From Pseudoalteromonas carrageenovora IAM 12662 (GTDB lineage Bacteria; Pseudomonadota; Gammaproteobacteria; Enterobacterales; Alteromonadaceae): a stretch of DNA of 64,000 nucleotides. The first letter of the stretch is position 1. Every line of letters begins with the position of its first letter. A program made the translations under genes and the position numbers. This document shows positions 1 to 8,123 of the stretch, piece by piece. The notes under the pieces are model-generated. The model saw only the letters and a list, made by a program, of their open reading frames with translations, searched no databases and was not told where the DNA came from. The stretch spans positions 181,001-245,000 of the forward strand of contig NZ_LT965928.1 in assembly GCF_900239935.1 (NCBI RefSeq), written 5' to 3'.

Positions 1-1
1 A

Positions 2-64
2 AACGAAGTCGTAGCGCTAGATAAAGTTACCCAGCGCCTTTTAAGCCAAGCTATTAAGGTTTAG
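2..64 (+). CDS. C-terminal end of an unidentified protein (partial)
   Basis: An open frame enters from the left edge and stops at TAG 62-64, giving about 20 C-terminal residues ending LLSQAIKV. It runs toward and overlaps by 11 bases the 3' end of the deacetylase gene on the other strand. The fragment is too short to identify, and it could be a chance open frame. Confidence 0.35.
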   Translation, partial: NEVVALDKVTQRLLSQAIKV

Positions 65-1091
65 CGTTTTCGATAACCCATGGTTGTGAAAACCAAAAGT
101 AACTTCCTGGGTTTGAAATAGAAGGCGCAGTACAATTAAAGCGTGAACGGCCTTTATTAAGTACTTTTGGTGAGGTTATTTCTACTGTGCTTTCACTGAT
201 CCAGTTTAAATCTGCTTGGCCTACGCTTGATACGTAACAAGCAAATTGGCTTTTATGAAAATCACCCATATTAAACGTCACCGTAAGCATAGGTGGGTTT
301 TGCTCTGTCACGCTGTCTTTGTAAGTTAGTTTAGTAATATTAAAAGCTCGTGAATTAAGCTTAGTAATAAGTGTTTCTAATTTACTATAAAAACCAGATG
401 CCGGAAAACGCGGTAAACGGCTAAAGTTAGAATCTTTATTTACCGCCCCTGAGTGCTGGCCAATACCAATAAAGCCGAGCTCTGTTACCAGTGCTTGTAG
501 CTCGTTATTAAACTCACCATACGGATAGGCTAAGTATTTATAATCTTGTCCGGTTTCTTCTTTTATGCGTTTTTGCGAATCTAGAATGTCTTTTTTAATA
601 CGAGAGCGCCACTGAGCATTTGTTTCGTTTTCAAGCTTGCGATGTAAGTAATCGTGTTGCCCACTGTGATTAGCAATCAAAGCGCCTTTTTTAGCGAGTT
701 CTTTTAGTTTATCCCAACCCATAACGTAGCTCATGCCTTCATCTATTAATTTTGGGTTTACAAAAATAGTGTATGGGTAGCCAAACTTTTCTAAAATAGG
801 CGCTGCTTGTTCGTAGTTATTGTTGTAGCCATCATCAAAAGTAATGGCAACGGTTTTATCGGGCAGGGTTTCACTTTGCTCTAGAGCACTAATCAACTCA
901 TTAAGCGCAATAACCTTAAAGTCATGCTCTTTTAAATAACTCAAATGCTTAGTAAATGTATTTGCACTAACGCTTGTTACAGCGGGTAGAGTTTCGCTAA
1001 CATGATGATACTGTAAAATTACGGCTGCTTGAGCACGTACAGATACACTAATGAGGATAAATAATACTAAATGAAACAATTTCTTATACAT
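54..1091 (-). CDS. Secreted polysaccharide deacetylase family protein
   Basis: This is a NodB-type (carbohydrate esterase 4) protein expected to remove acetyl groups from a surface or extracellular polysaccharide, as PgaB/IcaB proteins do. An N-terminal signal peptide starts at MYKK (residues 1-21, ending RAQA). The NodB motif ITFDDGYNNN holds the catalytic and metal-binding aspartates, HSGQH has the paired metal histidines, and YPYGEFN is motif 3. About 100 C-terminal residues form a beta-rich tail with no recognised domain. I chose the start at 1091 because a clean signal peptide begins there; an ATG at 1106 is also in frame. Either start places the 5' end inside the divergent MATE gene. 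The substrate cannot be read from the sequence and no polymer synthase lies nearby. Confidence 0.85.
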   Translation of the reverse strand: MYKKLFHLVLFILISVSVRAQAAVILQYHHVSETLPAVTSVSANTFTKHLSYLKEHDFKVIALNELISALEQSETLPDKTVAITFDDGYNNNYEQAAPILEKFGYPYTIFVNPKLIDEGMSYVMGWDKLKELAKKGALIANHSGQHDYLHRKLENETNAQWRSRIKKDILDSQKRIKEETGQDYKYLAYPYGEFNNELQALVTELGFIGIGQHSGAVNKDSNFSRLPRFPASGFYSKLETLITKLNSRAFNITKLTYKDSVTEQNPPMLTVTFNMGDFHKSQFACYVSSVGQADLNWISESTVEITSPKVLNKGRSRFNCTAPSISNPGSYFWFSQPWVIENAKP

Positions 1092-2405
1092 AATAAGGCA
1101 CACCATAAAAGCTTGCTGTTGTTAGCGGGTCCGATGATACTATCAAATATCACAGTGCCATTGTTAGGAATTGTTGATACCGCCGTAATAGGCCACTTAG
1201 GTAGTGCTCATTATTTAGCTGGTATTGCCTTAGGCTCCGCTGTTATTTCTATTTTATTCTGGCTCGCTGGTTTTTTAAGAATGAGTACCACGGGACTGGT
1301 TGCTCAAGCATATGGAAAAAACGATTTAACTCAGCTTGCTGCTTTACTTAAACGAAGCTTATTGCTTGCAAGTGCAGTTGCTGTGTTATTAATTGTGTTA
1401 TCCCCCTTAATAAAACACGCTATAGCTTATCTTTCAGCTGCGCATAACGATGTACTTATTCAAGCCTATCAGTACTTTAGCATTCGAATTTTTAGTGCTC
1501 CAGCAGCATTATGTAATTTAGTGTTACTCGGTTGGATGCTTGGTGTGCACTATGGCAGAGGGCCATTTTATCTTTTATTAGTGACTAATATAACTAATAT
1601 CGTGCTTGATATTTACTTTGTTGTGTACTTAGATTGGGCGGTTGCAGGGGCTGCGTGGGCATCACTTATTGCCGATTATACTGCTTTAGCATTTGCCTTA
1701 ATTTTGGTTGTAAAACTAGCCAAAAAACAAGGGATCGAATTAAGCACGCCGCATTGGCTTAGTATTAGCAAAATGGCTGAGTTACTAAGTTTAAACCGCG
1801 ATATATTTATTCGCTCTTTAATACTGCAAGTATGTTTTAGCTTTATGACATTTTACGCGGCGCGTATTGGCGAAACCACATTAGCGGCCAATGCTGTTTT
1901 ACTCAACTTTTTAATGTTGGTGAGCTTTGCCCTAGATGGAATTGCGTATGCCGCAGAGGCAAAGGTAGGGCAGGCGAAGGGCCAACAAAGCGTTAAAAAA
2001 ATAAGGATGTGGGTTAAAATTAGTGTATTTTGGGGAATGCTTTTTGGCATTTTATACAGTGCCTTTTTTGCATTATTTGGCAGCACTATAATCAAGCTTT
2101 TAACTAATGTACCAGAAGTAATACAAGAGGCTACTCACTATTTACCTTGGGTAATTGTATTGCCTATTTTAGCGATGAGCTGCTTTTTGTTTGACGGCGT
2201 ATTTGTAGGCTTAACACGAGCTAAAAATATGCGTAACAGTATGATACTTTCTGCTGGAGTAGGTTTTTTTGGTGTGTTTTGGGTATTTATTGATTGGCAA
2301 AACAATGGACTATGGCTTGCAATGAGCTGCTTTATGTTAATGCGTGGAGTTACATTAATTATTAAGTATCAGCGCTTAAAAGCAAATAATCAACTGTTGG
2401 ATTAA
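1071..2405 (+). CDS. MATE family efflux transporter, DinF type
   Basis: This is an inner-membrane antiporter of the multidrug and toxic compound extrusion family, about 12 membrane segments over 444 residues, the normal length. The opening GPMILSNITVPLLGIVDTAVIG is typical of the DinF branch, and a second MATE repeat begins near residue 240. GAGG lies 14 bases before the ATG, somewhat far. No alternative ATG occurs before the first conserved helix, so the start within the first codons of the divergent deacetylase gene appears real. The substrate is unknown; DinF proteins have been linked to oxidative and drug stress. Confidence 0.9.
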   Translation: MKQFLIHNKAHHKSLLLLAGPMILSNITVPLLGIVDTAVIGHLGSAHYLAGIALGSAVISILFWLAGFLRMSTTGLVAQAYGKNDLTQLAALLKRSLLLASAVAVLLIVLSPLIKHAIAYLSAAHNDVLIQAYQYFSIRIFSAPAALCNLVLLGWMLGVHYGRGPFYLLLVTNITNIVLDIYFVVYLDWAVAGAAWASLIADYTALAFALILVVKLAKKQGIELSTPHWLSISKMAELLSLNRDIFIRSLILQVCFSFMTFYAARIGETTLAANAVLLNFLMLVSFALDGIAYAAEAKVGQAKGQQSVKKIRMWVKISVFWGMLFGILYSAFFALFGSTIIKLLTNVPEVIQEATHYLPWVIVLPILAMSCFLFDGVFVGLTRAKNMRNSMILSAGVGFFGVFWVFIDWQNNGLWLAMSCFMLMRGVTLIIKYQRLKANNQLLD

Positions 2406-2407
2406 GC

Positions 2408-2680
2408 TTACTTCCACAGGTCAGGGTCGTGATTTTTAGGCCCCATATCTTTTAAAACCTGAGAAAAGCGATTGGCAAAAATACCGCTATAGCCCCAAGC
2501 AGCAAAGAAAAGTGCAGGGGTTAAAATAACAATGCCGATAATTTGTAAACTGAAGTGGGTATAGTACCCAATAGATATGAAAATCACGGCTAGCACAAAC
2601 AGTACTAAGCCGCGAAAAAAGCGCTTTAAGCTCAGCTTAGGATTGCTTCCTAAGCGATAAATAAGCTGCTTTAGCATCAA
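2408..2680 (-). CDS. Small inner-membrane protein of unknown function
   Basis: The gene encodes 90 residues with two predicted membrane helices (about residues 23-43 and 47-66), a basic N-terminus and a hydrophilic tail ending GPKNHDPDLWK. I do not recognise a named family. It lies 6 bases downstream of nfuA on the same strand and is very probably co-transcribed with it. Its stop is 2 bases from the end of the convergent MATE gene. The 'NHDPDLWK' type of ending suggests a conserved family rather than a chance frame. Confidence 0.7.
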   Translation of the reverse strand: MMLKQLIYRLGSNPKLSLKRFFRGLVLFVLAVIFISIGYYTHFSLQIIGIVILTPALFFAAWGYSGIFANRFSQVLKDMGPKNHDPDLWK

Positions 2681-2686
2681 TAGTGC

Positions 2687-3262
2687 TTAATAGTAAGAGT
2701 GATCGCCTGCTTGGTGCTCTGTAATATCGGCAACACCAGTGATTTCTTCAAACTTAGCTATCATCTCTTTTTCGATGCCTTCTTTTAGCGTTACATCGAT
2801 CATAGAGCACCCATTACAACCACCTCCAAACTGAAGTACAGCAATACCTGCGGCTGTAATTTCAACAAGGCTTACTTGACCACCATGGTTAGCAAGTTGT
2901 GGGTTTACTTCTGTTTCAAGCATGTGTTGTACACGTTCGTTTAATGTAGCGTCTTCGCCAATTTTACGTGCTTTAGCATTAGGTGCTTTTAGCGTTAATT
3001 GAGTGCCCATTTTGTCGGTAACAAAATCAATTTCAGCTTCTTCTAAAAAAGGTGCACTTTCTGTATCTACAACGGCATCAAAACCATTAAAGTTTAAGCG
3101 AATGTCACTGTCTTCAACAGCGTCTTCTGGACAATAAGAAACACCACACTCCGCTTGTGATGTACCAGGGTTTACAACAAACACACGAATATTGGTTTGC
3201 TGTGATTGATCTGCTAAAAGTTTAGCAAAATGCGCTTGTGCTGTTTCGGAAATAGAAATCAT
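2687..3262 (-). CDS. nfuA: Fe-S biogenesis protein NfuA
   Basis: NfuA carries a 4Fe-4S cluster to client apoproteins and helps protect them under oxidative stress or iron limitation. It has 191 residues, the same as the E. coli protein. The N-terminal part is a degenerate A-type carrier domain and the C-terminal part is the Nfu domain with the cluster ligands Cys149 and Cys152 in CNGC. It starts 147 bases from the divergent metallopeptidase and is followed by a small membrane protein gene. In E. coli nfuA sits beside gntX and bioH; here those genes lie about 7 kb away. Confidence 0.96.
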   Translation of the reverse strand: MISISETAQAHFAKLLADQSQQTNIRVFVVNPGTSQAECGVSYCPEDAVEDSDIRLNFNGFDAVVDTESAPFLEEAEIDFVTDKMGTQLTLKAPNAKARKIGEDATLNERVQHMLETEVNPQLANHGGQVSLVEITAAGIAVLQFGGGCNGCSMIDVTLKEGIEKEMIAKFEEITGVADITEHQAGDHSYY

Positions 3263-3408
3263 AAAACCGTCTATACTTGACTAAATTACTCGGATACTGC
3301 ATATCATACTCCGCTCATCGTGTTGCGGCTAGTGTTGAGCGTAAAAAGTTGGCATCTATTTTAAGCAATGCTAGCGTGCAAATAACAAACATTTTTAGAG
3401 TGATTTAT

Positions 3409-5967
3409 ATGCGGTGGATAATAACAATAATGGTGGCAATGCTTAGCTTTTCAAGTATGGCAAAACCACTTTCGTACTATTTTGAACAAGATGTAAAATT
3501 TGACCCAGCAATTCCTACGCCTGAACAAGTGCTTGGTTATGAAGTTGGGCAGTGGCATGTAAGGCACGACCAACTCGTGCGTTATATGGAAATACTTGCT
3601 GATAAAAGCGATAGAATAAATTTTGAAGTTATTGGCCGTACACATGAGCAGCGCCCGCTAGTTATGCTAACCATTACTGCCGCTGATAAGCTCACAAAAA
3701 TAGAGCAAATTCGTCAAGATCATTTAGCACGCCTAGATAATAAAACAAGCAACAAAACAAATTCACAAGTGCCACCTAGCGTTGTATGGATGGGCTACAG
3801 TGTGCATGGTAACGAGTCATCTGGTAGTAATTCAGCTTTGCTGGTGGCTTATTATTTAGCAGCCGCACAAGGTGCTGAAATAGAAGAGTTACTAAACAGT
3901 ACCGTTATTTTACTCGACCCTTCGCTTAACCCCGACGGCTTAGCTCGTTTTGCTAATTGGGCAAACAGCAACCGAGGTATGAACTTATCGAGCGATCCTA
4001 AAACCCGTGAACATGTTGAAGGTTGGCCTAGTAGCCGCACTAATCATTACTGGTTTGATTTAAACCGCGATTGGCTATTACTACAGCACCCAGAATCACG
4101 TGCGCGTATTGCAAAGTTTCATACTTGGAAGCCTAATATTTTAACCGATTTTCATGAAATGGGGCCTAACAGTAGCTACTTTTTTCAGCCGGGTATTCCT
4201 AGTCGTAAGCACCCAATAACACCGGATGAAAATGTTAGTTTAACTAAAGCCATCGCAAACTATCATGCAAAAACACTTGATGAAAATAACGCACTTTATT
4301 TTACAGAAGAAAGCTTTGACGATTTTTATTACGGAAAAGGTTCAACCTACCCCGATGTAAACGGCGGTGTAGGTATTTTATTTGAACAAGCCAGCTCGCG
4401 CGGGCATGTACAAGAAACCATAAACGGTACGCTTACTTTTCCTTTTACTATTAAAAATCAGCTTTTAACGAGTCTATCGACCTTTAAAGCAGCTGTAGAT
4501 AACCGCGTGGCATTACTTGAGTACCAAGCTCAGTTTTATAATCAAGCAATTGATTTAGCAAAAGAAGAGAGCTTTGAAGGCTACGTAGTTGAAGGTGAAA
4601 AAGACAACACCCGCATTAAGCACTTTTTAGGGCTGTTAAAGCAGCACCAAATAGATGCGTTTGCACTAACAAAACCACTTAAAGCCAAAGGTAAAAATTT
4701 TACCACTAATAGCTATTTTATACCTTTAGCTCAACCACAATATCGTTTAATAAAAGCTATTTTTAGCGAGCAAAAAAACTTTGCCGACAATACATTTTAC
4801 GATGTGTCTGGGTGGACGCTTGCTCATGCATTTAATTTACCGTTTGCTGAAGTAAAAAGTAGCTGGGGCTTAAAAATTGCCAATACAGCATGGAAAAAAG
4901 CAGTTAAACCTTCTTTTGCTGCACTAAAACAAGGCTATGCGTTTGGTTTTTCGTGGGATGACTACCTAGCGCCAAAAATGCTAAATAGTCTTTTAAAGCA
5001 AGGCATAAAAGCGCGTGTTGCATTAAGCCCATTAAAAGCTAAAACACCTTCAGGCGAAGTGAAATTTGATTCGGGCAGTATTATTGTACCAGCAGGGCTG
5101 CAAACAAATAAAGACTGGGTTAGCCTGTTAAACAATGCACAAAATGAGTTTGGCATCGCTATTAAACCTATTACTTCAGGCCTTACAAGCGAAGGCGCAG
5201 ATTTAGGCTCTCGTACAATGGCAGTAGTGAACGAGCCAAAAGTGTTGTTAATAGGCGGAAAAGGCATAAGCCAATACGAAGCGGGAGAAGTATGGTATTA
5301 CCTAGACCGTTTTGTAGGTGTGGCGCCAACTATAGTAGAAATGCAGCGTTTAAGTACTGTTGAGCTCAGTAATTACAGCCATATAGTATTGGCTCATGGT
5401 AACTACAGCAGTCTCTCAGATGCCGAAAAAGTAGCTATAAAAACATGGGTAAGAAAAGGCGGTGTTATTTGGGGCCACAAAGGTGGCGCAAAATTTTTAG
5501 CTGATCAGCAATTATTAAAAGCCAGCTACTTATCGCGTCAAGATGTAGCAAGTGCGTTTAATACGCAAGGGTTAAACTACGCAGATAAAGATCACCTCGC
5601 TGGGCGTCAACGTATTGCGGGAGCTATTTTTAATACAAATGCTGATTTAACACACCCACTTACTTTTTCGCTCAAGCGCGAAACACTGCCTGTATTTAAA
5701 AATAGCACTTGGTTGCTCGAAGCTTCACAGGCGCCATTTGTAAATATACTCACCTATACCAAAAAGCCTTTACTAGCTGGTTTTACCGATGCTGTAAATG
5801 TAGAGCAAGTTGCAGGTGGTGCAGGGCTAATAGCACATTCATACGGGCGCGGTACTGTTATTGGCATGACCGATGACCCTGTGTTTAGAGGGTACTGGTA
5901 TGGTACAAGCCGCTTACTTAGTAACGCTTTGTTTTTTGGTCATACCTTTAGAGTTAATGGCGGCTAA
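3409..5967 (+). CDS. Secreted M14-family zinc metallopeptidase
   Basis: This is a large (852 residue) carboxypeptidase-like enzyme of peptidase family M14, expected in the periplasm or outside the cell. A signal peptide occupies residues 1-19 (ending SSMA). Zinc-site residues are visible: HGNE (His133, Glu136), a NRDW segment near 218, and DFHEMG with His249. After the peptidase domain, about 450 residues include a segment near KVLLIGGKGISQYEAGEVWYY that resembles a glutamine-amidotransferase-like fold, as in other long M14 proteins. An upstream TTG at 3277 would add 44 residues without a signal peptide, so I take the ATG at 3409, which has AGAG in front. Substrate unknown. Confidence 0.88.
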   Translation: MRWIITIMVAMLSFSSMAKPLSYYFEQDVKFDPAIPTPEQVLGYEVGQWHVRHDQLVRYMEILADKSDRINFEVIGRTHEQRPLVMLTITAADKLTKIEQIRQDHLARLDNKTSNKTNSQVPPSVVWMGYSVHGNESSGSNSALLVAYYLAAAQGAEIEELLNSTVILLDPSLNPDGLARFANWANSNRGMNLSSDPKTREHVEGWPSSRTNHYWFDLNRDWLLLQHPESRARIAKFHTWKPNILTDFHEMGPNSSYFFQPGIPSRKHPITPDENVSLTKAIANYHAKTLDENNALYFTEESFDDFYYGKGSTYPDVNGGVGILFEQASSRGHVQETINGTLTFPFTIKNQLLTSLSTFKAAVDNRVALLEYQAQFYNQAIDLAKEESFEGYVVEGEKDNTRIKHFLGLLKQHQIDAFALTKPLKAKGKNFTTNSYFIPLAQPQYRLIKAIFSEQKNFADNTFYDVSGWTLAHAFNLPFAEVKSSWGLKIANTAWKKAVKPSFAALKQGYAFGFSWDDYLAPKMLNSLLKQGIKARVALSPLKAKTPSGEVKFDSGSIIVPAGLQTNKDWVSLLNNAQNEFGIAIKPITSGLTSEGADLGSRTMAVVNEPKVLLIGGKGISQYEAGEVWYYLDRFVGVAPTIVEMQRLSTVELSNYSHIVLAHGNYSSLSDAEKVAIKTWVRKGGVIWGHKGGAKFLADQQLLKASYLSRQDVASAFNTQGLNYADKDHLAGRQRIAGAIFNTNADLTHPLTFSLKRETLPVFKNSTWLLEASQAPFVNILTYTKKPLLAGFTDAVNVEQVAGGAGLIAHSYGRGTVIGMTDDPVFRGYWYGTSRLLSNALFFGHTFRVNGG

Positions 5968-5980
5968 TACTATTTATATT

Positions 5981-6007
5981 TAAAACAGGCTGTTAAGGCC
6001 TGTTTTA
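5981..6007 (+). terminator. Hairpin after the M14 peptidase gene
   Basis: A perfect 10-bp stem (5981-5990 with 5998-6007, core AAACAGGC/GCCTGTTT) with a 7-base loop lies 14 bases after the peptidase stop, with a T-rich second arm. It is a good intrinsic terminator. Confidence 0.8.
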
Positions 6008-6145
6008 AGCCACAGAGTTTTATACATTTGTGGTTAGTTTTAAATATGACATTTCTATGAATTTACAATACAGATGCATTTTAGTCCGTCATTTTAATTT
6101 ACTATTTACCCTCTTTTAAAAAGCATTATCGCTATAGGTTTAATT

Positions 6146-7513
6146 ATGGTTTCCAGAAGACAGTTTCTTTTAAGTGCAGGTACGCTTGCATTTATCGGCC
6201 TTTCTAAAAGCGCATTTGGTAAAGTTACTTTAGCTAACTTAGTAGATAGCGTATATGCATACGGTGGTTTAATTCCTGATACAAAAAAACTACTCGATTT
6301 ACCTGCTGGTTTTAGCTACAAGGTTATTTCTCAATTGGGCGATACTATGGATGATGGCTTAAATGTACCAGATAAGGCCGATGGCATGGGCTGTATAGCA
6401 CTTGACGATGACACTGTAGCGTTAGTTCGTAACCACGAACTTTCCCCTAAAAATATTAAGCACGCAGCCACTAGTATTCAATCGCATAAAACACCGTTAG
6501 CGTATGATGAATTTGAAGATGGCGTGGCGTTACCTGGCGGCACAAGCCATATAATTTACAATATTAAAGAGCACAAAAAAGAGCAAGAATACTTATCCTT
6601 ATGTGGAACAATACGCAATTGCTCTGGTGGTATTACTCCATGGGGGAGTTGGCTTACTTGTGAAGAAACAGTCGCTAGTCAGGCCGATGGATTAGGCAAA
6701 TCTCACGGTTATATATTTGAAGTACCTGCTACGGCAAAAGGTTTGGTAAAACCAGAACCACTTGTTGCAATGGGCCGATTTAATCATGAAGCCGCTGCAA
6801 TCGAACCACGTACAGGCATTGTTTATCTTACTGAGGATAGGGGGGATAGTTTATTTTATCGTTTTATTCCTAATGAATATGGCAAACTTAATAAAGGTGG
6901 CCAGTTGCAGGCTATGGTTATTAAAAAACACGCTCAATTTGATACCCGAAATTGGAGTGAAACTGCAATGCTTAAACACACACAAATGGAAGTTGAGTGG
7001 ATTGATTTAGATGATCCACAGAGCCCAAAAGATGATTTAAGAATAAGAGGTCATAAACAAGGGGCGGCACTGTTTGCCCGTGGAGAAGGTATACACTGGG
7101 GCAATAACGAGCTTTATTTTTGTTGCACTAACGGCGGTAAAAAGCAGCTTGGCCAAGTAATGAAATATCAGCCATCGGAATTTGAAGGCGCTAATAATGA
7201 AAGTTCTTCACCAGGTAAAATAGAATTATTTGTAGAAAGCGAAGACGAGTCATTATTTAACTTTGGTGATAACCTAACTGTTGCACCTAATGGACACCTT
7301 ATTGTTTGTGAAGACCAATATACAGATATAGTAGATAACCATTTACGCGGTGTTACACCCACCGGAGAGGTGTATACGTTTGCGCGTTTAGCTGAGCAAA
7401 CAGAACTTGCCGGCGCTTGTTTTTCACCCGACGGAACTACTTTATTTGTAAATGTATACTCACCAACTAAAACGCTCGCCATTACTGGGCCTTGGGCTAG
7501 CTTTAAAGCATAG
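6146..7513 (+). CDS. Tat-exported PhoX/DUF839-family protein
   Basis: This is a 455-residue protein of the PhoX (DUF839) family, whose characterised members are calcium- and iron-dependent alkaline phosphatases. A twin-arginine signal is present (SRRQFLLSAG, cleavage near residue 25). Family segments include LVRNHELSP near residue 95, a GGITPWGSWLTCEE block near 160, and NLTVAPNGHLIVCED near 375. It is shorter than classical PhoX (around 600 residues or more), so phosphatase activity is an inference. I see no convincing Pho box in the 178 bases upstream. It stands alone between two hairpins. Confidence 0.85.
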   Translation: MVSRRQFLLSAGTLAFIGLSKSAFGKVTLANLVDSVYAYGGLIPDTKKLLDLPAGFSYKVISQLGDTMDDGLNVPDKADGMGCIALDDDTVALVRNHELSPKNIKHAATSIQSHKTPLAYDEFEDGVALPGGTSHIIYNIKEHKKEQEYLSLCGTIRNCSGGITPWGSWLTCEETVASQADGLGKSHGYIFEVPATAKGLVKPEPLVAMGRFNHEAAAIEPRTGIVYLTEDRGDSLFYRFIPNEYGKLNKGGQLQAMVIKKHAQFDTRNWSETAMLKHTQMEVEWIDLDDPQSPKDDLRIRGHKQGAALFARGEGIHWGNNELYFCCTNGGKKQLGQVMKYQPSEFEGANNESSSPGKIELFVESEDESLFNFGDNLTVAPNGHLIVCEDQYTDIVDNHLRGVTPTGEVYTFARLAEQTELAGACFSPDGTTLFVNVYSPTKTLAITGPWASFKA

Positions 7514-7519
7514 CTATAC

Positions 7520-7558
7520 AACCTGTTAAGTGCCTATATTTATAATGCTTAACAGGTT
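7520..7558 (+). terminator. Hairpin after the PhoX-like gene
   Basis: An 11-bp perfect inverted repeat (AACCTGTTAAG with its complement at 7548-7558) is separated by 17 bases and starts 7 bases after the stop. It has a long loop and only a short T stretch, so it is a moderate terminator. Confidence 0.6.
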
Positions 7559-7608
7559 TATTGTGCGTATAAATAATAAATTATTCTATCGACACACCTT
7601 ATAGTAAC

Positions 7609-7621
7609 GTTATAGTATATC
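7609..7621 (+). promoter_or_regulatory. Putative Zur (zinc uptake regulator) box
   Basis: GTTATAGTATATC matches the core of the gammaproteobacterial Zur consensus GTTATANTATAAC at all but one position, with partial agreement in the flanks. It ends 4 bases before the ATG of the small protein that precedes a ZnuD-type receptor, which is the expected target. The assignment comes from memory of the consensus and from context. Confidence 0.65.
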
Positions 7622-7625
7622 CATT

Positions 7626-7931
7626 ATGCAAGCATCTGTTTTACATTCACTTAGAAACCACAAAGCACTATTAAACTACAGTGCGGTGTTTTTTTTGTTG
7701 TTCAGTGTTTTTTCTGTATGGCACGATACTGCACATGCCTTAAAAACTGAGCAAGAATGTGAGCTGTGCTTAAGCTCCCTTGATTTAGAACATTCTATAC
7801 CTGCCAAAGTAAGCCTGTTTGCGCTAAGCACAGATAATTTTTCTGCAATACAATTTAGTAGTCAGCACTTTTACAGTGAATTTGTGGCTATTGCAGGAAA
7901 CAGAGACCCTCCAACTGTTATCTTAAATTAA
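7626..7931 (+). CDS. Small exported probable metal-binding protein upstream of ZnuD
   Basis: This 101-residue protein has one hydrophobic helix (about residues 18-34) that can act as a signal peptide or anchor. Next come HDTAHAL and CELC, a His/Cys-rich patch suited to metal binding, and a tail containing NRDPP. Short proteins with this plan are found next to zinc-uptake genes in Alteromonadales and have been called zinc chaperones; that function is inferred. A Zur-like box overlaps its start region and the ZnuD-type receptor follows 192 bases later, so it probably belongs to a zinc-starvation operon. A second small protein in this window, at 16381-16692, has a similar RGPP tail. Confidence 0.75.
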   Translation: MQASVLHSLRNHKALLNYSAVFFLLFSVFSVWHDTAHALKTEQECELCLSSLDLEHSIPAKVSLFALSTDNFSAIQFSSQHFYSEFVAIAGNRDPPTVILN

Positions 7932-8047
7932 CCAGATCTCTATTTAAGCGACTTCTAACCAATTAAAGTAGTGTTGATATTTAAATTATTTTGCTAGCGA
8001 GGGCTTTTCAGTGCGCAAAATAAATTTATGATTCAGAGATCTGGTTA
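7929..8047. repeat. 13-bp inverted repeat flanking the gap before the TonB receptor
   Basis: TAACCAGATCTCT at 7929-7941 is matched perfectly by its reverse complement at 8035-8047, with 93 bases between. The left arm overlaps the stop codon of the small metal-binding protein and the right arm lies 77 bases before the receptor ATG. In RNA the arms could form a long-range stem enclosing the intergenic region. Confidence 0.8.
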
Positions 8048-8123
8048 AGTTCATCAGTTAAAACATCCTTAGCACTCTTAATAATAACGAGTGTGTTTTA
8101 TTGTGTACTTTAGAGATAACAAA

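Noticed and set aside
3277..3408. Longer M14 peptidase starting at TTG 3277
   Set aside because: The extra 44 residues lack a signal peptide, whereas the ATG at 3409 begins a normal one.
6008..6145. Possible Pho box before the PhoX-like gene
   Set aside because: No convincing pair of CTGTCAT-type half-sites was found.
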